NCBI RefSeq assembly: GCF_014837015.1 | Contig: NZ_JACSPT010000010.1 | Coordinates: 60,653 to 124,652 of the forward strand | Length of the DNA: 64,000 bases | Direction of reading: 5' to 3' | From: Acinetobacter pecorum | GTDB lineage: Bacteria; Pseudomonadota; Gammaproteobacteria; Pseudomonadales; Moraxellaceae | Shown: positions 1 through 8,950 of the stretch, in pieces | How the letters are laid out: the number at the start of each line of letters is the position of its first letter | Numbering within the stretch: position 1 is the first letter of the stretch | The notes under the pieces: generated by a model | Seen by the model: only the letters and a program-made list of their open reading frames with translations | Told to the model about the DNA's origin: nothing | Database searches by the model: none | Made by a program: the position numbers and the translations under genes

Positions 1-62
1 CAGCACAATAACTTGCAAGCGCTCATTGGCTTGAGCATTTTTCGATGGTAAAGGTGAGTGTC

Positions 63-1436
63 ATGTCGGTACAGGTCAATTCCCTGATTCAAAAATATAA
101 TGTTCCCGGACCGCGCTATACCAGTTATCCCACGGTTCCGTATTGGGAAGAGCAGAATTTCTCCCTGGAACAATGGAAGCAAACGCTAAAAAAGTCTTTT
201 GCGGAATCCAACCAAAACGAAGGCATTAGTCTGTATATCCATTTACCATTTTGCGAAAGCCTGTGTACCTTCTGCGGGTGTCATAAGCGCGTGACCAAAC
301 GCCATGAGGTTGAACAGCCTTATATTCAGGCAGTGCTGAAAGAATGGGATTTATATTGTGAGCTATTACAAGAAAAGCCCATGATTAAAGAGATTCATTT
401 GGGCGGGGGAACACCGACATTTTTTTCAATGGCGCATCTGGCTCAATTGCTTCAAGGCATTCTGGCCAAAGCAGACGTAGCACCTGTACATGAATTCAGT
501 TTTGAAGGCCATCCTAACAATACTACACGTGAGCATTTGCAGGGATTGTATGATCTTGGCTTTCGTCGGGTCAGTTATGGGGTACAGGATTATAATGAAA
601 CCGTGCAAAAGGCGATTCACCGGATTCAGCCGTATGAAAATGTTAAACAGGTAACCGCATGGGCAAGAGAAATTGGCTATGAATCGATTTCTCACGATCT
701 GGTGTTTGGTCTGCCATTTCAGAGTCTGGAAGATGTCTTAAATACTATTGAGCAAACCAATTCGCTCTTGCCGGACCGTCTGGCTTTATATAGCTATGCA
801 CATGTGCCCTGGATTAAAGGCAATGGTCAGCGCGGTTTTAAAGATGCTGATGTACCCAAAGATGCAATTAAGCGCGGATGTTATGAGGAGGGGAAAAAGA
901 AGTTACTCGCGCATGGTTATCATGAAATCGGTATGGATCATTTTGCCTTGGAGAAAGATGCGATGTACCAGTCTTTTCAAGCTGGAACATTGCATCGCAA
1001 CTTTATGGGATACACAGCCTCTAAAACCCAAGTGATGATTGGACTCGGGATTTCTTCAATCAGTGATAGCTGGTACAGCTTTGCGCAGAATGTGAAAACC
1101 ATTGAAGAATATTATGAATGCCTGGCGCGCAATGAAATTCCAGTATTTAAAGGACATGTCTTAAACCAGGAAGATCTGATCATCCGGCAACATATTCTAA
1201 ATTTGATGTGCAGCTTTAGCACCTCATGGGAAAATTCCGAGATGCTTTTTCCTGAAATTGATGAGGTTGTGGAACAGCTTGAGGAAATGGCACAGGATGG
1301 TTTGATTCAATTTTCAGACTCGTCAGTCACGATTCTGGAGAAAGGGAAACCATTTGTACGCAATATTTGTATGGCTTTTGATTTGCGTTTAAAGCGACGG
1401 ATGCCAGAAAGTCGGATTTTCTCGATGACGATTTAA
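63..1436 (+). CDS. hemN: Oxygen-independent coproporphyrinogen III oxidase
   Basis: Radical-SAM enzyme that decarboxylates coproporphyrinogen III to protoporphyrinogen IX without oxygen, a late step of haem synthesis in the cytoplasm. The 457-residue product has the HemN cluster motif CxxxCxxCGC at C64, C68, C71 and C73, followed by the GGGTPT segment typical of radical-SAM enzymes. Length fits the family (about 455). An upstream ATG at 45 is in frame, but AAGGTGAG at 51-58 lies just before the ATG at 63, so I prefer 63. No gene follows on this strand before the repeat at 1437. The family assignment is secure; distant HemN-like (HemW) proteins are shorter and lack the final GC. Confidence 0.93.
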   Translation: MSVQVNSLIQKYNVPGPRYTSYPTVPYWEEQNFSLEQWKQTLKKSFAESNQNEGISLYIHLPFCESLCTFCGCHKRVTKRHEVEQPYIQAVLKEWDLYCELLQEKPMIKEIHLGGGTPTFFSMAHLAQLLQGILAKADVAPVHEFSFEGHPNNTTREHLQGLYDLGFRRVSYGVQDYNETVQKAIHRIQPYENVKQVTAWAREIGYESISHDLVFGLPFQSLEDVLNTIEQTNSLLPDRLALYSYAHVPWIKGNGQRGFKDADVPKDAIKRGCYEEGKKKLLAHGYHEIGMDHFALEKDAMYQSFQAGTLHRNFMGYTASKTQVMIGLGISSISDSWYSFAQNVKTIEEYYECLARNEIPVFKGHVLNQEDLIIRQHILNLMCSFSTSWENSEMLFPEIDEVVEQLEEMAQDGLIQFSDSSVTILEKGKPFVRNICMAFDLRLKRRMPESRIFSMTI

Positions 1437-1486
1437 TCTCCCCCTAACCCCATTTTTAAGAAAGAGAGGTTGGGAGGAGTTAAGTT
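1437..1486. repeat. Imperfect CTCCCC/GGGAGG inverted repeat
   Basis: CTCCCCTAACCCC is followed after about 14 bases by GAGGTTGGGAGGAG, an imperfect inverted repeat just after the hemN stop. The same pyrimidine/purine motif, including TTAGGGGAGG, recurs near 17200-17233, so this looks like a member of a dispersed intergenic repeat family. It could also fold at the 3' end of the hemN and ribA transcripts, which converge here. Confidence 0.5.
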
Positions 1487-1515
1487 AAAATAAGGTAGGA
1501 CAGGGGTTAAAAATA

Positions 1516-2118
1516 TTAAAAATCATCCTTTTTATAAAGATGTGCCATGCGTTCGTGTTTGGTCTTAAGATATTGTTCATTAAACGGGTTTAAGCCTACT
1601 GTTAGCGGAACACGATCGACTACATTAATGCCTTGTGCTTTTAAGGCTTCTATTTTTGAAGGGTTGTTGGTCACGAGACGTACCGATTTTACCTGTAAAT
1701 GATCAAGCATAATGCTACACATATCATATTGGCGTGCATCCGCCGGCAGGTTCAGCATCAGGTTGGCATCTACGGTGTCATGGCCTTGATCCTGCAGGGC
1801 ATAAGCACGAATTTTATTGGTCAGGCCAATGCCACGCCCTTCCTGACGCAAATACAGAATAGCTCCGCGGCCCAATTCATTGATCAGTTTTAAAGTTGCT
1901 TGTAATTGTGGGCCACAGTCGCATTTGAGTGAAGCAAAGGCATCACCGGTTAAACATTCAGAATGTACACGGACCACCACAGGTTCATCTGATACTTCCT
2001 CAAGTCCTTTAGACAGTGCGACATGCTCTTCACCGGTCTTAGGATCTTGAAATACAGTAATTTTAAATTCACCGTGAGCGGTAGGTAATCTTGACGTTGC
2101 GACAAACTCGATTGGCAC
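1516..2118 (-). CDS. ribA: GTP cyclohydrolase II
   Basis: Opens the imidazole ring of GTP with loss of formate and pyrophosphate, the first committed step of riboflavin synthesis. The 200-residue protein is the stand-alone RibA form with no fused RibB domain. The zinc site is visible as C55, then C66 and C68 (SECLTGD... LKCDCG), and the RQEGRGIG segment is the conserved catalytic region. The gene is divergent from dxs, with about 310 bases between them. I see no FMN riboswitch in front of it. Confidence 0.95.
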   Translation of the reverse strand: MPIEFVATSRLPTAHGEFKITVFQDPKTGEEHVALSKGLEEVSDEPVVVRVHSECLTGDAFASLKCDCGPQLQATLKLINELGRGAILYLRQEGRGIGLTNKIRAYALQDQGHDTVDANLMLNLPADARQYDMCSIMLDHLQVKSVRLVTNNPSKIEALKAQGINVVDRVPLTVGLNPFNEQYLKTKHERMAHLYKKDDF

Positions 2119-2239
2119 AGCTGAACCCGTTAAATCCTGAAATTAGCTAAAGTATAGCGTAATGATTGAACATTGGTAGAATTGCAAAGTCGAAATTCTG
2201 CATTAGATTTTCTTTTTTGTAGAAAGCGAACGATAATAG

Positions 2240-2269
2240 TTGATAAATAGTAAGATTATTCAGGATAAT
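2240..2269 (+). promoter_or_regulatory. Candidate sigma-70 promoter for dxs
   Basis: TTGATA (2240-2245) is separated by 18 bases from GATAAT (2264-2269). Transcription would start near 2276 and leave a leader of about 150 bases before the dxs ATG. Confidence 0.45.
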
Positions 2270-2330
2270 CGTAGGCTGCGATTTTTTCACCCCGACGAGA
2301 TCATTGTTTAATATTGCATCGCTAGAAGCG

Positions 2331-2361
2331 TAGCTGAATTGAAGCTGCTACAATTCAGCTA
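2331..2361 (+). promoter_or_regulatory. Perfect 11-bp hairpin in the dxs leader
   Basis: TAGCTGAATTG (2331-2341) and CAATTCAGCTA (2351-2361) are exact reverse complements around a 9-base loop. No T-run follows, so it is not a classic terminator. It lies between the candidate promoter and the dxs start, so it may be an RNA structure in the leader or a palindromic operator. Confidence 0.45.
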
Positions 2362-2427
2362 TATGATCGGGTACTCCCCATTGACCTAGCTTTAGATTTG
2401 CCAGGCTTTAGAAGGCTTTGCCATAAT

Positions 2428-4338
2428 ATGCTGTATACAGAAATCCCAACTCAACGCCCTGTAACACCGTTGCTTGATGCGATCAATCATCCTGAGCAAC
2501 TGCGTGCACTCGAGCAAAGCCAGCTAGAACAAGTGGCAGATGAGTTACGTCAATTCATTTTGTATGCTGCCGGGCAAAGTGGCGGACATTTTGGTGCCAA
2601 CCTTGGTGTAATTGAACTCACCGTGGCCTTACATTATTGCTTTAATACGCCGCATGACCGCCTGATCTGGGATGTGGGTCATCAAGCCTATCCGCATAAA
2701 GCATTGACAGGTCGTCGTGAACAGCTCACCACCATTCGTGCTAAAGATGGTCTGGCAGCCTTTCCGGCACGTGAAGAATCTGAATTTGATACTTTTGGGG
2801 TAGGCCACTCGTCTACTGCGATTTCTGCCGGTCTTGGCATGGCCTTGGCGCGCCGTTATCAAAACAAGCCATGTGAGGTGGTGTCGATCATTGGTGATGG
2901 TGCCATGACGGCAGGTATGGCTTTTGAAGCCATGAATGATGCGGTAGCACATCAGGCTGATCTGATGGTGGTGCTGAACGATAATGATATGTCGATTTCT
3001 TGCAGTACTGGTGGTTTTGCCAAGCATTTAGCCGCAATTTGGGAGCGTGGTGAATTCATCAACGTGACTGAAGAGGGAGAGGCTTATGTACAGCCGCATC
3101 CGGAGTGGCTGTATAACTCGCGATTACACAGTGCAGCAACCGATGCAGCAGACAACCTGTTTAAAGCCATTGGCTTTGATTATTTTGGTCCTTATGACGG
3201 TCACGATGTCAAACAGCTGGTGCATGTCTTTAATGCGCTGAAAAAACGTAAAGGCCCCCGCCTGATTCATATCTATACCAAGAAAGGCAAAGGCTTTGCT
3301 CCGGCAGAATCAGATCAAATCAAATATCACGCGATTAGTAAACTCAATGCTGTTGCCGCCAGCAATACTGCACCGAAATATTCGGATGTATTTGGACAAT
3401 GGCTTTGCGATGAAGCGGCACAAGATGCACGTTTACTCGCAATCACACCTGCGATGTGCGAAGGCTCAGGCATGGTCAAATTTGCCAAAGAATATCCGGA
3501 ACGTTTCTTTGATGTCGCGATTGCCGAACAGCATGCAGTTACCTTGGCTGCCGGTATGGCTTGTGAAGGCTTGAAGCCGGTGGTTGCAATTTACTCGACT
3601 TTCCTGCAACGCGGTTATGACCAGCTGGTACACGACGTAGCCTTGCAGAATCTGGATGTCACTTTTGGTATTGATCGTGCCGGTCTGGTCGGTGAAGATG
3701 GGCCGACGCATGCCGGTGCATATGATTATGCCTATATGCGTACTATCCCGAATATCGTAATCATGGCGCCGAAAGACGAAAATGAATGCCGTCAAATGCT
3801 GCATACCGCGTATTTGTATCCAGGACCTGCAGCCGTACGTTATCCACGTGGCAATGGACTGGGTGTCGAGATCCAGCAAAAGATGATGGAGTTTCCGATC
3901 GGTCAGTCGGAAATCGTGGCCAGTTTTAACGGGCAGTATGATGAATATATTTCTGTGCTGGCATTTGGTAGCCGGGTACAGGCTGCAGTCGACGCTGCTG
4001 AAGCATTTGCCATGAAACATGAAATTGGCATGCGGGTAATCAACATGCGTTTTGTCAAACCGCTAGATACCCAAATGCTGGACGATCTGGCCTTGACGAC
4101 CAGTCTGTTTGTCACGGTGGAAGAACATGCGGTGATGGGCGGTGCGGGCAGTGCAGTGAATGAGTATCTGGCAGAAGCACAGATTGTTAAACCAATCCTG
4201 AATCTGGGTCTGGATGATACATTCATGGCGCAAGCGACCCATACCCAGATGTTGCAACAGGCTGGCCTAGATGCGCAAGGCATTGAAAAATCGATCAATC
4301 AGGCTTGGTCCAGCTTAGGGCAAAGCGTTTTGTCATAA
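2428..4338 (+). CDS. dxs: 1-deoxy-D-xylulose-5-phosphate synthase
   Basis: Thiamine-diphosphate enzyme that condenses pyruvate and glyceraldehyde-3-phosphate, the entry step of the MEP isoprenoid pathway. The 636-residue product has the TPP-binding [15 protein letters not shown] segment followed by LNDNDMSIS, and the central [15 protein letters not shown] region of the pyrimidine domain. Length is normal for Dxs (about 620-640). The frame opens earlier at a TTG (2398), but the ATG at 2428 follows AGAAGG (2410-2415) and gives the expected N-terminus (MLYTEIP), so I choose it. A terminator follows the stop. Confidence 0.96.
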   Translation: MLYTEIPTQRPVTPLLDAINHPEQLRALEQSQLEQVADELRQFILYAAGQSGGHFGANLGVIELTVALHYCFNTPHDRLIWDVGHQAYPHKALTGRREQLTTIRAKDGLAAFPAREESEFDTFGVGHSSTAISAGLGMALARRYQNKPCEVVSIIGDGAMTAGMAFEAMNDAVAHQADLMVVLNDNDMSISCSTGGFAKHLAAIWERGEFINVTEEGEAYVQPHPEWLYNSRLHSAATDAADNLFKAIGFDYFGPYDGHDVKQLVHVFNALKKRKGPRLIHIYTKKGKGFAPAESDQIKYHAISKLNAVAASNTAPKYSDVFGQWLCDEAAQDARLLAITPAMCEGSGMVKFAKEYPERFFDVAIAEQHAVTLAAGMACEGLKPVVAIYSTFLQRGYDQLVHDVALQNLDVTFGIDRAGLVGEDGPTHAGAYDYAYMRTIPNIVIMAPKDENECRQMLHTAYLYPGPAAVRYPRGNGLGVEIQQKMMEFPIGQSEIVASFNGQYDEYISVLAFGSRVQAAVDAAEAFAMKHEIGMRVINMRFVKPLDTQMLDDLALTTSLFVTVEEHAVMGGAGSAVNEYLAEAQIVKPILNLGLDDTFMAQATHTQMLQQAGLDAQGIEKSINQAWSSLGQSVLS

Positions 4339-4369
4339 GTTCTTAAAAATTTTAGACACATTTTTCCCA

Positions 4370-4406
4370 AAAAAGCCCCGATATTTGCTAAGATATTAGG
4401 GCTTTT
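4370..4406 (+). terminator. Rho-independent terminator after dxs
   Basis: AAAAGCCC-CGATAT and ATATTAGGGCTTTT form a stem around TTGCTAAG, ending in a short T-run, 30 bases after the dxs stop. Confidence 0.75.
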
Positions 4407-4452
4407 ATGCATTATTCTTTATCAGTGTCTTCAAATTTGTAGTGGGTGTTCA

Positions 4453-5283
4453 ATGGAACCTATGGTGGTGATGGCTGCGCGTGCGGCTCAGTTAGTTGGT
4501 CAAGAGCTTTTAAAAGCGCATCAGAATCGTCATAAACTCGATCTACAAGTCGAAGAAAAAGGAATTGATGGTCCGGTAACGCGTGTAGATCGTTATCTGG
4601 AGCAGTTGACCATCGATACCCTACGTAAAAGCTATAAAAATCACAGTTTCCTTGGTGAAGAATTTGGCTATCAGGAAGGTAATGGTCATGACGCCGATTG
4701 GTGTTGGGTGATCGATCCGCTAGATGGCACTTTAAACTTCATTAACGGTTTCCCGCATTTCTGTATTTCTATCGCAGTTCAGCACAAAGGCATTACTCAA
4801 CACGGGGTGATTTATGACCCGGTGAAAGATGAGCTATTCTCTGCCAGTCGTGGTCGTGGTGCCATGATGAACCAGCGCCGTATTCGTGTGAATGTCAAAG
4901 ACAGCCTGGAAAATACCTTTATGGCTGTTGGTCATGCGTATCGTGCCAAACGTAATGGCGAAGTTGTGTCTTATGCCAAGAATCATTTCCAGTCTTTGTT
5001 AAATGTTACTGAAGCTGGTGCGCAATATCGCCGTTCAGGTTCTGCAGCATTGGATTTGGCTTATGTGGCTGCCGGTCGTTTCGACGCTTATTTTGAACTT
5101 GGTTTGAAACCTTGGGATATCGCAGCGGGTGAATTGATCGTGAAAGAAGCAGGCGGTACTGTAGTTGATGCACGTGGTGGTAGCGACTCTATGGAAAATG
5201 GTCAAGTTTTGGCTTGTTCAATGAAAATGCTTAAGCCTTTAATGCAAGCAGTTGTTCCTGCTTGGGGTGAAGCAGCAAAATAA
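4453..5283 (+). CDS. suhB: Inositol-1-monophosphatase family protein SuhB
   Basis: Mg-dependent phosphatase of the inositol monophosphatase family. In E. coli the orthologue SuhB also binds RNA polymerase and Nus factors and helps rRNA antitermination, so an RNA role is possible here. The 276-residue product shows the metal-binding motif DPLDGTLNF at residues 88-96, the upstream GEE (residues 68-70), and the C-terminal WDIAAGELIVKEAGG motif. All catalytic motifs are intact. It is a single-gene unit with terminators on both sides. Confidence 0.92.
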   Translation: MEPMVVMAARAAQLVGQELLKAHQNRHKLDLQVEEKGIDGPVTRVDRYLEQLTIDTLRKSYKNHSFLGEEFGYQEGNGHDADWCWVIDPLDGTLNFINGFPHFCISIAVQHKGITQHGVIYDPVKDELFSASRGRGAMMNQRRIRVNVKDSLENTFMAVGHAYRAKRNGEVVSYAKNHFQSLLNVTEAGAQYRRSGSAALDLAYVAAGRFDAYFELGLKPWDIAAGELIVKEAGGTVVDARGGSDSMENGQVLACSMKMLKPLMQAVVPAWGEAAK

Positions 5284-5314
5284 TCGGGTTTAGATGAAGC
5301 AGATTTAATATTCT

Positions 5315-5342
5315 AAAAGGCATCCTTCGGGATGCCTTTTTT
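5315..5342 (+). terminator. Rho-independent terminator after suhB
   Basis: AAAAGGCATCC, tetraloop TTCG, GGATGCCTTTT, then more T: an 11-bp stem with a stable UUCG loop. Confidence 0.92.
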
Positions 5343-5522
5343 ATATACTTATCTTCTTTTAATCGGGTAATGTCTATATTTTTAACACTGACTAGATATC
5401 GGAAATGTCCGGTGAATTACAGAAAATTGACTTTTTAGACCAATAACTACACTTTTATAATTCTTTAAGTATAAGAAAATTATACATAATTTATGAATAA
5501 AGAAAATTAGTTTTAAAACTTA

Positions 5523-5550
5523 ATGACATTGTGGAATATTCTGCTATAAT
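5523..5550 (+). promoter_or_regulatory. Extended -10 promoter of the RNA helicase gene
   Basis: ATGACA (5523-5528), a 16-base spacer, then TATAAT (5545-5550) directly preceded by TGC, an extended -10. Predicted start is near 5557, which makes a leader of about 275 bases. Confidence 0.65.
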
Positions 5551-5832
5551 TTCGGCACGCACTTAATTTTCCGTTCTTTACCTGAACACTATCTTCTAAT
5601 CATTGTATGCGCGTTCTGTCCATAGAGAGGACATATCCTTCGCGCCCCAATCGCTTAAGCGATTCCTTCAGGTTTGCGGCCGTAATCATATACGTGCGTT
5701 ATATCCACATCGTCGTTATTCGGATCGCTGCTGAATCCTAACTTTTTCAGCTCTATTTGCTGTGCCGCTTTTTGCCGATGTCCATATTGTAATTTATTTA
5801 ATGGAGCACCCACTTCAGGGTGAACACTCTCT
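5551..5832 (+). promoter_or_regulatory. Long structured leader of the RNA helicase gene
   Basis: About 275 bases separate the predicted start from the helicase ATG. The leader contains a perfect 16-base palindrome (AATCGCTTAAGCGATT, 5649-5664) and, at its 3' end, a hairpin CACCC (5807-5811)/GGGTG (5818-5822) that includes the likely Shine-Dalgarno AGGGTGA. Long leaders on cold-induced RNA helicase mRNAs such as E. coli csdA are known; cold or autoregulation here is inference. Confidence 0.45.
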
Positions 5833-5840
5833 ATGAGCAA
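5655..5840 (-). CDS. Possible small antisense protein or remnant, unrecognised
   Basis: A 61-codon frame lies opposite the helicase leader and overlaps the first bases of the helicase gene. Its residue composition is protein-like and hydrophilic (segments such as GAPLNKLQYGHRQKAAQQ and DVDITHVYDYGRK). There is no in-frame ATG: it would have to start at TTG (5840) or GTG. I do not recognise it. It may be a real small protein, the 3' remnant of a lost gene, or chance. Confidence 0.25.
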   Translation of the reverse strand: MLIESVHPEVGAPLNKLQYGHRQKAAQQIELKKLGFSSDPNNDDVDITHVYDYGRKPEGIA

Positions 5841-7722
5841 AACTTTTGCTGATTTTTCTCTCGACGAATCTCTAACCCAGGCTCTCGACGCTTTAGGCTT
5901 TACTACTCCTACTCCTGTACAAGAACAAGCGATTCCAGCTGCACTTGAAGGTAAAGACCTTCTTGTATCAAGCCAAACAGGTTCTGGTAAAACTGCTGCA
6001 TTCTTACTGCCTACGTTAAATGCGTTGGCAAACCAAGATACATTAGTACCGTTTAAAGACCGTATGAAAGCGGTTACTCAACCGAATATTTTGGTGATTT
6101 CACCGACTCGTGAATTGGCACAACAGGTGTGTCAAGACGCAATTGCGCTTGTACGTCATATGAAAGGTGTTCGTATTGCAGCAATCATGGGCGGTATGCC
6201 TTTTGGTAAGCAAATTCAACAGTTAAAAGGCGCGCAAGTTGTTGTTGCAACTCCAGGTCGTTTACTTGACTTGGTGAATCGTCGTCAAATCAAATTGGAT
6301 AAAGTTGACGCGTTAATCGTCGATGAAGCTGACCGTATGCTTGACCTGGGCTTCTCTGAAGACTTGGAAGCAATTGGTGAGTTGGCTGCAAACCGCAAAC
6401 AGACTCTTATGTTCTCTGCGACGTTTGCACCACGTATCATTACACTTGCTGAACGCATGATGAATGATCCAATGCGTATTTCGATCGAAACAGGTCACTC
6501 TACAAATACTGATATTACTCAGACTTTGCATTGGACTGACGGTTTCGAACACAAGAAAAAATTACTGACTCACTGGTTAAACGAAGAAGACGTTGATCAA
6601 GCAGTTGTATTTGCGTCAACTCAAGAAGACACAGATATGTTGGCTGAAGAGCTTGCTGAAGCAGGTTTATCAGTTGTAGCGCTTCATGGTGCTATGCCAC
6701 AAACGGTTCGTAACCGTCGTTTACGTAGCATTCGTGAAGGTCGTGCGAAGATCTTGGTTGCAACTGACGTTGCGGCACGTGGTCTTGACGTACCAACTAT
6801 TTCACACGTAATCAACTTCGGTCTTCCAATGAAGAACGAAGACTATGTACACCGTATCGGTCGTACAGGTCGTGCGGGTCGTACTGGTAAAGCCATTACT
6901 TTGGCGACTTACCGTGAACGCGGTAAAATCCGTGCTTTGGAAGACTTCCTTGATGCGCGTCTGAACGTATCTGAAATTGAAGGCCTTGAGCCATCTCCAC
7001 CTCCTGCACGCGGTAGTCGTGATGGCGGCGGTCGTGGTCGTGATGGCGGTGGTCGTGGTCGTGGCGGTTTCGGCGGTGGTCGTGGTCGTGATGGCGGTGG
7101 TCGTAGTCGTTTTGAAGGTGAAAGCAATTTCAAACGTCGTGAAGGCAGTGATGATCGTCCACGTCGTAGCTTCGATGACAAACCTCGTGGCGAACGTCCA
7201 GCGTTCGGTGGCGAAGATCGTCCACGTCGTGACTTCGGTGATCGTCCAGCTCCACGTCGTGAAGGCGGTTTTGGTGATCGTCCACAACGTTCGTTTGATG
7301 ACCGTCCGAAGCGTGATTTCGGTGATCGTCCAGCTCCACGTCGTGAAGGCGGCTTTGGTGATCGTCCACAACGTTCATTTGATGACCGTCCAAAGCGTGA
7401 CTTCGGTGATCGTCCAGCTCCACGTCGTGAAGGTAGTTTTGGTGACCGTCCTCGCTCTAATGATGACAACCGTGGTAACCGTGTAGATTACAAACCAGCT
7501 CGTGAAGGCGGTTATGGTGATCGTCCAAAACGTGATTTTGGTGATCGTCCAGCTCCACGTCGTGAAGGTGGTTTCGGTGATCGTCCAGCACGTTCATTCG
7601 GTGATGACCGTCCAAAACGTGATTTTGGTGATCGTCCAGCTCGTCGCAACTTTGATGACAAGCCACGTACTGAACGTTCATTCGGTGGTGAAGATCGTCC
7701 ACGTCGCAAATTTAACGACTAA
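5833..7722 (+). CDS. DEAD-box ATP-dependent RNA helicase with RG-rich repeat tail
   Basis: Unwinds or remodels RNA using ATP; relatives (RhlE, SrmB and CsdA groups) act in ribosome assembly and RNA decay. The 629-residue product has the Q motif (TTPTPVQEQAIP, from residue 24), motif I SSQTGSGKT (46-54), PTRELA, DEAD (164-167), SAT (195-197), VATDVAARGLD and HRIGRTGRAG. From about residue 392 the tail changes to GGRGRDGG repeats and then tandem RDFGDRPAPRREGGFGD-type units, a basic, probably disordered RNA-binding tail. The ATG follows AGGGTGA at 5817-5823. The exact subfamily cannot be set by eye, so I give no symbol. Confidence 0.93.
   Translation: MSKTFADFSLDESLTQALDALGFTTPTPVQEQAIPAALEGKDLLVSSQTGSGKTAAFLLPTLNALANQDTLVPFKDRMKAVTQPNILVISPTRELAQQVCQDAIALVRHMKGVRIAAIMGGMPFGKQIQQLKGAQVVVATPGRLLDLVNRRQIKLDKVDALIVDEADRMLDLGFSEDLEAIGELAANRKQTLMFSATFAPRIITLAERMMNDPMRISIETGHSTNTDITQTLHWTDGFEHKKKLLTHWLNEEDVDQAVVFASTQEDTDMLAEELAEAGLSVVALHGAMPQTVRNRRLRSIREGRAKILVATDVAARGLDVPTISHVINFGLPMKNEDYVHRIGRTGRAGRTGKAITLATYRERGKIRALEDFLDARLNVSEIEGLEPSPPPARGSRDGGGRGRDGGGRGRGGFGGGRGRDGGGRSRFEGESNFKRREGSDDRPRRSFDDKPRGERPAFGGEDRPRRDFGDRPAPRREGGFGDRPQRSFDDRPKRDFGDRPAPRREGGFGDRPQRSFDDRPKRDFGDRPAPRREGSFGDRPRSNDDNRGNRVDYKPAREGGYGDRPKRDFGDRPAPRREGGFGDRPARSFGDDRPKRDFGDRPARRNFDDKPRTERSFGGEDRPRRKFND
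7228..7716 (+). repeat. 84-bp coding tandem repeats in the helicase tail
   Basis: A 28-codon unit (RDFGDRPAPRRE..., 84 bp) occupies 7228-7311 and is repeated almost exactly at 7312-7395. A third, partial unit begins at 7396, and degenerate copies run to the end of the gene. The near identity at DNA level implies recent duplication and likely length variation between strains. Confidence 0.85.
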
Positions 7723-7742
7723 TTCAGTCGCTAGATGAAGAT

Positions 7743-7773
7743 AAAAAAACCGGTAGAAATACCGGTTTTTTTA
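7743..7773 (+). terminator. Rho-independent terminator after the helicase gene
   Basis: AAAAAACCGGTA, loop GAAA, TACCGGTTTTTTT. A perfect stem of about 12 bp, 20 bases after the stop codon. Confidence 0.92.
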
Positions 7774-8128
7774 TGCATTGAGTTTTTTACTTTTTAACGT
7801 AAAATGTCTACTAATTCATGTTTAGTCAGGGTTATGATAATTATTGATATGAAAAGCTTAACTGTTCGATCTCAATTGATAGAGGTGTATATGCCATATA
7901 TCGCATTGACCTTGATTTTATGTAATATTATCTACTATTTATACAGTCTTTTTAATTAAGCAAGCTATTTGACTTAAACTTAAGTACATATTTTTTCTAT
8001 AAAAAATCCGAAATATTCAATTATTGTCATTTTATTATGATATTAACCCATCTTTTTCAACTGCTAACATTTTGAACGTCGTTCCTTTATAGTATGCATG
8101 CTGAAAAAATGCAGGAATAAACTCAGCT
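7774..8128 (+). other. AT-rich region between the helicase and mla operon
   Basis: This 355-base spacer must contain the mla promoter. TATAGT at about 8090 is a possible -10, but I cannot pair it with a convincing -35. The only coding candidate is the 22-codon frame at 7891. Confidence 0.5.
7891..7959 (+). CDS. Candidate 22-residue membrane peptide
   Basis: ATG at 7891 is preceded five bases upstream by AGAGG (7881-7885). It encodes a peptide that is nearly all hydrophobic and aromatic (MPYIALTLILCNIIYYL then YSLFN), enough for one membrane span. The frame also extends upstream to other ATGs with no good ribosome site. No function can be assigned, and chance cannot be excluded in such AT-rich DNA. 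Confidence 0.28.
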   Translation: MPYIALTLILCNIIYYLYSLFN

Positions 8129-8950
8129 ATGAAAAATCAAACAGCGCGAGATACTCGTCAATCTCTGATTGAAGTCAAGAATTTGAGCTTCAAGCGGGGT
8201 GAGCGCGTGATTTATGACGACGTGAGTTTGAATATTCGTCGTGGGCAGATTACTGCCATCATGGGGCCATCCGGAACCGGTAAAACCACTTTATTAAGGT
8301 TAATTGGTGGACAGCTGACACCGGAACATGGCCAAGTTTTGTTGGACGGCAAAGATATTGCCTCAATGTCGCGTTCCGAGCTTTTTTCAGCACGTGCACG
8401 TATGGGCATGTTATTTCAGAGCGGTGCTTTGTTTACCGATATGAGTGTGTATGAAAATGTCGCGTTTCCAATTCGTGCCCATACCAAACTGCCAGAGCAT
8501 TTGATTAAAGAAATCGTGGCACTAAAACTGGAATCAGTTGGTTTGCGTGGTGCAGAGCAGATGATGCCGTCTGAACTGTCTGGCGGTATGAACCGACGCG
8601 TAGCTTTGGCCCGGGCAATCGCGCTGGATCCTGAGCTGATCATGTACGATGAACCCTTTGCCGGGCAGGATCCGATTGTGATGGGGGTGTTGACCCGTTT
8701 AATCCGCTCTTTGCGTGAAGCACTGGACTTGACCACGATTATTGTTTCGCATGATGTCGCAGAAACCCTATCCATTGCTGACTACATTTATGTGGTGGCA
8801 GAGGGCAAAATTCAGGGCGAAGGTACGCCGGCAGAACTCAAGGCGCATCCGTCTGCTTTTGTACAGCAATTCCTGACCGGTTCGGTAGAAGGCCCGGTGG
8901 ATTATCAGTTTAGTCATCGGGCTTATTTAAGTGATGAGGTACGTTCATGA
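8129..8950 (+). CDS. mlaF: Phospholipid ABC transporter ATP-binding protein MlaF
   Basis: ATPase of the MlaFEDB inner-membrane complex, which moves phospholipids between the inner membrane and the periplasmic carrier MlaC to keep the outer membrane asymmetric. The 273-residue product has Walker [10 protein letters not shown], Walker B LIMYDEPF, an H-loop in IIVSHD, and the signature [14 protein letters not shown]; the GMNRRV variant of the ABC signature is a hallmark of MlaF. It is first in a five-gene operon, and its TGA overlaps the mlaE ATG by four bases. Confidence 0.96.
   Translation: MKNQTARDTRQSLIEVKNLSFKRGERVIYDDVSLNIRRGQITAIMGPSGTGKTTLLRLIGGQLTPEHGQVLLDGKDIASMSRSELFSARARMGMLFQSGALFTDMSVYENVAFPIRAHTKLPEHLIKEIVALKLESVGLRGAEQMMPSELSGGMNRRVALARAIALDPELIMYDEPFAGQDPIVMGVLTRLIRSLREALDLTTIIVSHDVAETLSIADYIYVVAEGKIQGEGTPAELKAHPSAFVQQFLTGSVEGPVDYQFSHRAYLSDEVRS

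Larger units (their letters stand above)
2119..2427. other. ribA-dxs divergent intergenic region
   Basis: This 309-base spacer carries the promoters for both divergent genes. On the plus strand it holds a plausible promoter (2240-2269) and a perfect 11-bp inverted repeat (2331-2361) that would lie in the dxs leader. I see no coding potential. Confidence 0.6.

Noticed and set aside
2119..2240. FMN riboswitch in front of ribA
   Set aside because: I could not find the conserved riboswitch boxes in the short AT-rich leader on the minus strand.
2629..3027. 132-codon frame on the minus strand inside dxs
   Set aside because: Opposite a gene with complete Dxs motifs, with no ribosome site and no recognisable content.
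7228..7660. Regular repeats that could suggest a CRISPR array
   Set aside because: The units are adjacent, keep reading frame and have no spacers. They are coding tandem repeats.
6802..7702. Several long open frames on both strands inside the helicase tail
   Set aside because: They arise from the GC-biased codon repeats of the RG-rich tail and encode only monotonous T/A, RSP or VV-type runs. The helicase frame has all motifs and the terminator.
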